Below, piece by piece: positions 1-4,207 of a stretch of DNA of 7,194 nucleotides. Both the position numbers and the translations under genes were made by a program. Origin of the DNA: an uncultured Bacilli bacterium (lineage in GTDB: Bacteria > Bacillota_I > Bacilli_A > RF39 > UBA660); contig CAKPAK010000064.1 of NCBI GenBank assembly GCA_934132915.1, forward strand, positions 1 through 7,194, given 5' to 3'. The notes under the pieces were generated by a model. It did no database searches and was not told the origin of the DNA. It saw nothing but the letters and a program-made list of their open reading frames with translations. How positions within the stretch are numbered: the first letter of the stretch is position 1; every line of letters begins with the position of its first letter.

Positions 1-117
1 GAGCTTGTTCATCACTTTGTTGCTCAGAACCTTGTTCTGGAGCTTGTTCATCACTTTGTTGCTCAGAACCTTGTTCTTGAATTTTCCCATCACTTTGTTG
101 CTCAGAACCTTGTTCTT
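1..117 (-). repeat. Three tandem 39-bp in-frame repeats
   Basis: Three head-to-tail units of 39 bp lie at 1-39, 40-78 and 79-117, with a degenerate fourth starting at 118. The first two differ only at the last base, and the third differs mainly in its first 10 bases. The period is 13 codons, so copy-number change keeps the reading frame of the minus-strand gene. The array may continue beyond the left edge. Confidence 0.93.
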
Positions 118-253
118 GCGTTTGTCCACCACTCGGCTTATTATCCTTTTTTCTAGTATTATCAATCCGAAAATAATCACTCATTATTAAATCAGGATAC
201 TTATATTCTTCACCGTAATCTAATAACTCATCTAAAGTAGGTATTTTTTTCAT
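1..253 (-). CDS. Partial gene coupled to the MoxR ATPase; N-terminus with Glu/Gln-rich 13-residue repeats
   Basis: Only the first 84 codons are visible; the frame runs off the left edge without a stop. The product starts MKKIPTLDELLDYGEEYKYP, has a short basic stretch (RKKDNK, residues 34-39), and then three copies of a 13-residue unit, EQGSEQQSD plus four variable residues (47-84). The ATG overlaps the TGA of the upstream ATPase gene as ATGA. An AAAGGA ribosome site lies at 264-269, inside the end of that gene, so translation is probably coupled and the two products are likely made together. The repeats look like a flexible acidic linker; no signal peptide or membrane segment is visible. MoxR ATPases are commonly followed by von Willebrand A proteins, so the missing part could hold such a domain, but nothing visible shows it. 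The reading frame is certain; the function is unknown. Confidence 0.8.
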   Translation of the reverse strand, partial: MKKIPTLDELLDYGEEYKYPDLIMSDYFRIDNTRKKDNKPSGGQTQEQGSEQQSDGKIQEQGSEQQSDEQAPEQGSEQQSDEQA

Positions 254-2535
254 TTTGTTAAAGTCCTTTTTAATACCTTATTTGGTGTAATAACCGAAGA
301 AGGTTGAGATAGAAAATCATAATAATTAGTAAAATCGTTTTCTATAGTAATATCTTGACTAATACCAGGGATACGGCTTCTATTATTGGCATTTTCAACA
401 ATTTTACCAGTTTGTGACATGGTTAAAACGGAAAAATAATCAGGCTTCCTTTCACTAGAAAATTGTAGAACAAAGTTACCAAAAATACTTCTCGCAATTA
501 AAGCAATTTCTTTTTGAAAAGGATTTAATTGTTTAAATAACTCATTATTCTCAAAGTCTTCATTAGAAGTATATAATAAATATTTATTTTTTAATTGATA
601 TCTTGGATATATATGTATTTTTTTGTTTTCCTCATCCCGTTCTTCTTTTGGCCGAAAAACAATTAAATCATCTTCCATTGAAAATTTAGGAGTTCGATCC
701 CAAGAATCTCTACTAGACTCTGCATTTAAAAGAGACAAATTCATTGTTTCAAAATTATCAATAGTAACTTCCCAACCATCCCGTTTTAATTTTTCCCAAT
801 TTCTCATATCCCGTTCAAATTCAGAATATCTATAAACTAAATCTCGCTCAAATGAAGTAAATTTTTTTGCATAAATAAATGATACTGGTATAGCAAGTTC
901 AGGATTAAATCTACAAATTTTTTCGATTGCTTCATAAAGTGGTTCAGCTTTATATCTTTGTAAATATCTAAAGTAACTAACGTTAAGACTATCATCATAT
1001 GTTACTTTTAAATTAGAAGTTTGATAAGTGTGCACACCATTTTGAAAAGTCATCTTATCTAAAACGAAATTTGGAATATTTGATAATATTTTTGCATTTA
1101 ATCCCGTAAGTTTAAAATCACTAGCAGAAATTATAGAAAAATATGTATGGTCCCAATCGATGTTTTCGTTTGAATTATATATAATTGTTATAATAGTAGA
1201 TAGCCCTCTCATGAATAACCTAGGAGAAACATATTCCTTGTTTGCAATTAATATTAAAGTATTTTTATATTTCATTAATCCAACGAAATTATCCTCTTCA
1301 AAATTTAAAAAGCCAAATCTACTATTAGGGTTTCCTTTAAATCTAACTTTATCAAATAAAATTTCTAATGCCTTTGGATCAGGATGAGTTAAAATACCTA
1401 GTTCCACTATCTTTTCTTTATTTTCTTTATCTATAAAAACGAGTGATTCATCCTCCTTCATGTTATCAAGAATATTAGCAATATCTTTCATTGGATCATC
1501 AAATTCATCTTCTTCAAAAATATATTCACCATTATCTTTCTTCGCGATATATTGCTCTACTAAACTATCTGCATCCTTTGTACTCATATAGTCATCGGGA
1601 TTAGTCATATCTAAATCAAGAGTTTCATTAGTATAATTGCTATCTTGGTGTTGATATTTAAATTTCTTTGTTAATATATTTGTTATAATATCTCGACTTT
1701 CACTATCTTTTCCTAATTTTCTTATTAAACTATTAATTCTTCTTGTACTACTAACCCCGTTTTCATATAATTCATTATCACTAGAAATGGCAGTAATAAG
1801 TTCTTGGAGTGCAGGCAAACGAGATAATAACTCTTCCTTACTATTCATTTGTTCATTATAAATTGCCTCATAAACTTTAGAAATAAATTTTAAAAATTTT
1901 GGATCGTGTTCTGTATTTTCAAATCTCTTTATTAATGTTTTATAGGCTAATACCGGTGGCATAGGTGGTAATTTAATTACTGAACATCTTCTTAATAGTG
2001 CATCCAACAAATTTCTCTCATTATTTTTGGCAAGAATTACATATAAATTTTTTCTACCATCTTCAGTTAAAGTTAATATTTCATTATTTGAAGTTTCTAT
2101 CTTTCCATTTTGTAAGAAATCTAAAAAATATGAATCTAAAACCTCTCTTGCCTTATCTAACTCATCAATCGTCAATACTACTTTTTTTCCAGCATTAGCT
2201 AAATTTATAGACTTAGTCAAAATCCCTTCTGCTATAGATCTATCAGCGTCCCCCTTAACTATGGCAGGAACATTATATGTAGCGATTAATCTATCACTAT
2301 TCGTTTCTTCAACACATTGTGTGTAAATATATTCTGTATCTTGTCCTAAAAATCGACTAAATACTTCGGATAAAAAAGTTTTACCACAGCCAGGATCCCC
2401 CTCAAGTAAAATTGCAGAAACGCCTTTATTTACTTTGTTATTATAATACTTATAAAATAAATAAACATCTTCTAAAACATCCGCACTTTGAAATGTGTAA
2501 CCAAGTTCTTCAAACAACCTTTTAAATTCTCTCAT
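250..2535 (-). CDS. MoxR/AAA_5-type AAA+ ATPase with a long uncharacterised C-terminal region
   Basis: This 761-residue protein has an N-terminal AAA+ module of MoxR/dynein-related (AAA_5) type. Walker A is GDPGCGKT (46-53) and Walker B is VVLTIDELDKA (119-129, acid pair D124/E125). A sensor 1 asparagine lies in LAKNNERN (168-175), the arginine-finger region is ALLRRC (179-184), and a MoxR-like sensor 2 helix is STRRINSLIRK (263-273). Usual MoxR proteins are about 300-350 residues; here some 450 more follow, first an acidic linker (about 305-365) and then a region I do not recognise, with no membrane segment or signal peptide. It is probably a cytoplasmic ATP-driven chaperone or remodelling factor for a partner protein, most simply the translationally coupled downstream product. 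The start is well set by AGGGGGG at 2540-2546, four bases before ATG, and by the promoter just upstream. ATPase assignment is firm; target and pathway are unknown. Confidence 0.9.
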   Translation of the reverse strand: MREFKRLFEELGYTFQSADVLEDVYLFYKYYNNKVNKGVSAILLEGDPGCGKTFLSEVFSRFLGQDTEYIYTQCVEETNSDRLIATYNVPAIVKGDADRSIAEGILTKSINLANAGKKVVLTIDELDKAREVLDSYFLDFLQNGKIETSNNEILTLTEDGRKNLYVILAKNNERNLLDALLRRCSVIKLPPMPPVLAYKTLIKRFENTEHDPKFLKFISKVYEAIYNEQMNSKEELLSRLPALQELITAISSDNELYENGVSSTRRINSLIRKLGKDSESRDIITNILTKKFKYQHQDSNYTNETLDLDMTNPDDYMSTKDADSLVEQYIAKKDNGEYIFEEDEFDDPMKDIANILDNMKEDESLVFIDKENKEKIVELGILTHPDPKALEILFDKVRFKGNPNSRFGFLNFEEDNFVGLMKYKNTLILIANKEYVSPRLFMRGLSTIITIIYNSNENIDWDHTYFSIISASDFKLTGLNAKILSNIPNFVLDKMTFQNGVHTYQTSNLKVTYDDSLNVSYFRYLQRYKAEPLYEAIEKICRFNPELAIPVSFIYAKKFTSFERDLVYRYSEFERDMRNWEKLKRDGWEVTIDNFETMNLSLLNAESSRDSWDRTPKFSMEDDLIVFRPKEERDEENKKIHIYPRYQLKNKYLLYTSNEDFENNELFKQLNPFQKEIALIARSIFGNFVLQFSSERKPDYFSVLTMSQTGKIVENANNRSRIPGISQDITIENDFTNYYDFLSQPSSVITPNKVLKRTLTK

Positions 2536-2559
2536 AATTCCCCCCTAAAATCTTGTAAT

Positions 2560-2588
2560 ACTATAGCACAAAAGTACTGAAAAATCAA
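2560..2588 (-). promoter_or_regulatory. Sigma-A-type promoter of the ATPase gene
   Basis: Read on the minus strand, the -35 box is TTGATT (2583-2588) and the -10 box is TATAGT (2560-2565), separated by exactly 17 bp. A TG one base before the -10 box makes it an extended -10. The predicted start near 2553 leaves a leader of roughly 18 bases containing AGGGGGG (2540-2546), so a leader-based riboswitch is excluded. The operon can therefore be transcribed independently of anything upstream. Confidence 0.75.
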
Positions 2589-2747
2589 TTAATTGTTAAC
2601 AAAATAATTCTAAAACTTAATCATTCAAATTAAAATATACAAAAAATTTGAGTTTAGGTTTTTTACAAAAATTTTGTTAAATATTCTAAGAATAAAAATA
2701 AAATTTATAAAATTAACAAATTTATCTAATTTTTTATATCACAAAAC
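2589..2747. promoter_or_regulatory. AT-rich spacer with three TTGTTAA-type motifs; possible operator region
   Basis: The gap between the ATPase gene and the transposase remnant (2536-2840) has no gene-like reading frame on either strand. Besides the promoter and the terminator it contains a perfect 10-bp palindrome TTGTTAACAA (2593-2602), four bases upstream of the -35 box. The same half-site recurs as a wider inverted pair, TTTGTTAA (2673-2680) and TTAACAAA (2713-2720). A palindrome TATTCTAAGAATA (2682-2694) lies inside that pair. Position suits a regulator site, but such AT-rich motifs can arise by chance, so this is tentative. Confidence 0.3.
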
Positions 2748-2767
2748 AGAGCATTTTAAAATGCTCT
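2748..2767. terminator. Palindromic intrinsic terminator, possibly bidirectional
   Basis: A perfect 20-base palindrome, AGAGCATTTTAAAATGCTCT, is followed on the plus strand by further T residues (TTT, then AG). On the minus strand it is followed by GTTTTGTG. It lies about 75 bases past the transposase stop, where it would end minus-strand transcription from the IS debris before the ATPase promoter. The plus-strand tail is at least as good, so it may work both ways. Confidence 0.65.
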
Positions 2768-2840
2768 TTTAGTTAATTATTAGTTATCTTGGTTATAACT
2801 TCAATTCAAGTTGTCTATATTTATCGCATTGTTCTATTTT

Positions 2841-3960
2841 TTAATAATCTTTTATTCCCGTATGTGCAAATGATAGAATCTTCCCGATTCCTATTGCTAT
2901 TTGACTTATCCATACAAGTATATTATTTCTTAATGATTTACTTCTTAATATTATCTTTATAGTTAACAATTTTTTATCCATAAATTCAACTGATTTACCA
3001 ATGTGTCCTAAATGAATTGTTAATAATAGATTTAAATTATTCATAGATTTTAAAGTTCTTACTCTCATATTTTCAAATTCATATTCTTGCTTTTTGGCTC
3101 TAAAATATTCTTTTATTCTCCATCTATAAAAATATAGTCTTACTACTTTTATAGCATCTTCTTTTGAATGAATATCTCTATTTGTAAGTAAAATTAAGGG
3201 CCTTTCTTCAGAGAGTCCATATACAATTACTAATTCATAATCTTTTTTATTATATGGTAATCTAACTTTAGTATGAGAAATATATACATCATGTTCTTCA
3301 TTATCATCAAACCATAAGGTCTCACTTTACCTTTTCTTCTAATTGCTACATCATAACATTTTTTCTTTTTATTCTTAAAATAAAAAGTTCGATCATCATT
3401 AATTCTAATGACAAAATAATTTTCAGTTTTATCCACATAATCTATTATTTTATTATCATCATATCCTCTATCAAAAATCATATTACATTTTCTCTTCAAA
3501 ACTTTTCGAACTGTATCTATACTATCGTTTGTATATTTATTCATGATGATAAAACCCTTACTAGTGCAAGAATAAATTTTGCTATATAAACTTATAGGTT
3601 GCTTTTCATTTTTAGTAAGAACAACCGCTTCACATACATGATACCCCAGAACTATTTCTTTCTTTACACTAGATGCATCTAATACTTTATCTAAGTCTTC
3701 AAACTTTTTTCCATATCTTTTAGAAATATCTGAATCATCAAATATTGCAATTGGCTCATTTGCAAATAAATTACTTACTTCATTTATATAATTATCATTT
3801 ATAACTTTAAGCTCTTCTTCATTTAATTTTAGAAGATTATCACATAATCTTTCAATTGTATAATTTAATTTAGTTTTTTCATCTAACTCTCTAGCGATAC
3901 CACTTATAAGACAAGTATTACTTTTGGCAATGCCATATTGCATATCCATTATAAATGATA
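2841..3960 (-). pseudogene. IS4-type DDE transposase, frameshifted and 5'-truncated
   Basis: Two frames make one transposase. Numbering from the ATG at 3949, the first carries catalytic-type D71 in IFDDSDISKRYGKKFEDL and D160 in MIFDRGYDD, then continues in the wrong frame after KGKVR. A -1 shift near 3321-3329 restores SETLWFDDNEEHDVYI and leads through the C-terminal motif FYRWRIKEYFRAKKQ to the stop at 2841-2843. Loss of one A from a short A run (3326-3328) is the simplest cause; the joined product would be about 369 residues. The open frame continues upstream of the ATG as ISFI up to 3960, where an IS3-type end begins, and no ribosome site precedes the ATG, so the true N-terminus is missing. 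In related transposases as I recall them the RWxI motif is followed by E; here K occupies that place and E comes one residue later, perhaps further decay. Terminal inverted repeats were not found. Almost certainly inactive. Confidence 0.87.
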
Positions 3961-4037
3961 TGAACCCCGTTTCTTGGACATAAGAGAAACGAGGTTTTTA
4001 TATGTCAAAGTTAACTTACGAAGATAAAATAAATTTA
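3961..4037 (+). mobile_element. IS3-type (IS150-like) left-end remnant
   Basis: The block begins TGAACCCCGTTTCTTGGACA, which has the TG start and GGACA-containing form of IS3-family left ends. About 40 bp inside it is a short reading frame beginning like an OrfA helix-turn-helix protein. Similarity ends near 4037. The rest of the element and a matching right end (expected to end GGGGTTCA) are absent up to 4207. It starts exactly where the transposase reading frame on the other strand loses its N-terminus, so it most likely inserted into that gene and then lost most of its own length. The family call rests on recalled patterns. Confidence 0.65.
3963..3999 (+). terminator. Hairpin with T run inside the IS3-type end
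   Basis: AACC plus CGTTTCT (3963-3974, with one intervening C) pairs with AGAAACG and GGTT (3985-3996, with one opposing A). This leaves a 10-base loop, followed by a T tract through 3999. It reads as an intrinsic terminator on the plus strand. It could block outside transcription from entering the element, and it also overlaps the GAGG ribosome site (3991-3994) of orfA. Confidence 0.5.
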
Positions 4038-4040
4038 TAA
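4002..4040 (+). pseudogene. First 12 codons of an IS3-family OrfA
   Basis: The frame reads MSKLTYEDKINL and then stops at 4038-4040. This matches the usual beginning of IS150-group OrfA helix-turn-helix proteins, where L would be followed by Y and an arginine/lysine-rich helix. GAGG at 3991-3994 is its ribosome site, seven bases before the ATG. Only this fragment survives, so it is non-functional. Identification rests on pattern memory of the family. Confidence 0.55.
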
Positions 4041-4207
4041 CATTTTTTTGCTAGGTCCATCGAATTTTGAAAAACCGATACATTTAACTCCTCTTATTCC
4101 AATGTACCAATGTTATATTCTGAAGATAACTTTACAATACTAGCTCTAAGGGGGACTAGCATGCTAATATTCAATCCAGTCAATAAAATTTTACACTATC
4201 CAAGCGC
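4041..4207. other. Non-coding debris, possibly the end of another insertion sequence
   Basis: No convincing reading frame occurs on either strand. Read on the minus strand, GGATAGTGTAAAATTTTATT starts at 4201, just seven bases past the stop of the large gene. Its GGATAGTGTAAA form resembles IS termini, but no matching inverted copy was found near 2770-2840. A palindrome TAGCATGCTA sits at 4157-4166, and ACTAGC occurs twice (4139-4144 and 4155-4160). No clear terminator for the large gene is visible here, suggesting that the original downstream sequence was replaced. Confidence 0.3.

Noticed and set aside
1..117. Direct repeats as a possible CRISPR array
   Set aside because: The units are contiguous with no unique spacers, and the period is a whole number of codons in an open frame.
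5..190. Plus-strand frame of 61 codons with repeated LLLRTLF units
   Set aside because: It is the opposite-strand shadow of the 39-bp repeats in the partial gene coupled to the ATPase, and it has no ribosome site.
623..1387. Plus-strand frames at 623-835 and 1160-1387
   Set aside because: Both sit inside the coding sequence of the ATPase C-terminal region and resemble no protein I know.
1998..2326. Overlapping plus-strand frames of 66 and 99 codons inside the ATPase gene
   Set aside because: They lie opposite the conserved Walker and sensor motifs, overlap each other, and look like shadows of the real gene.
2536..2559. Riboswitch or attenuator leader for the ATPase operon
   Set aside because: The predicted leader is only about 18 bases long and nearly all ribosome-binding site.
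2841..3068. A separate 75-residue gene on the minus strand
   Set aside because: Its frame runs directly on from the motif FYRWRIKEYFRAKKQ upstream of its ATG; it is the C-terminal part of the broken transposase.
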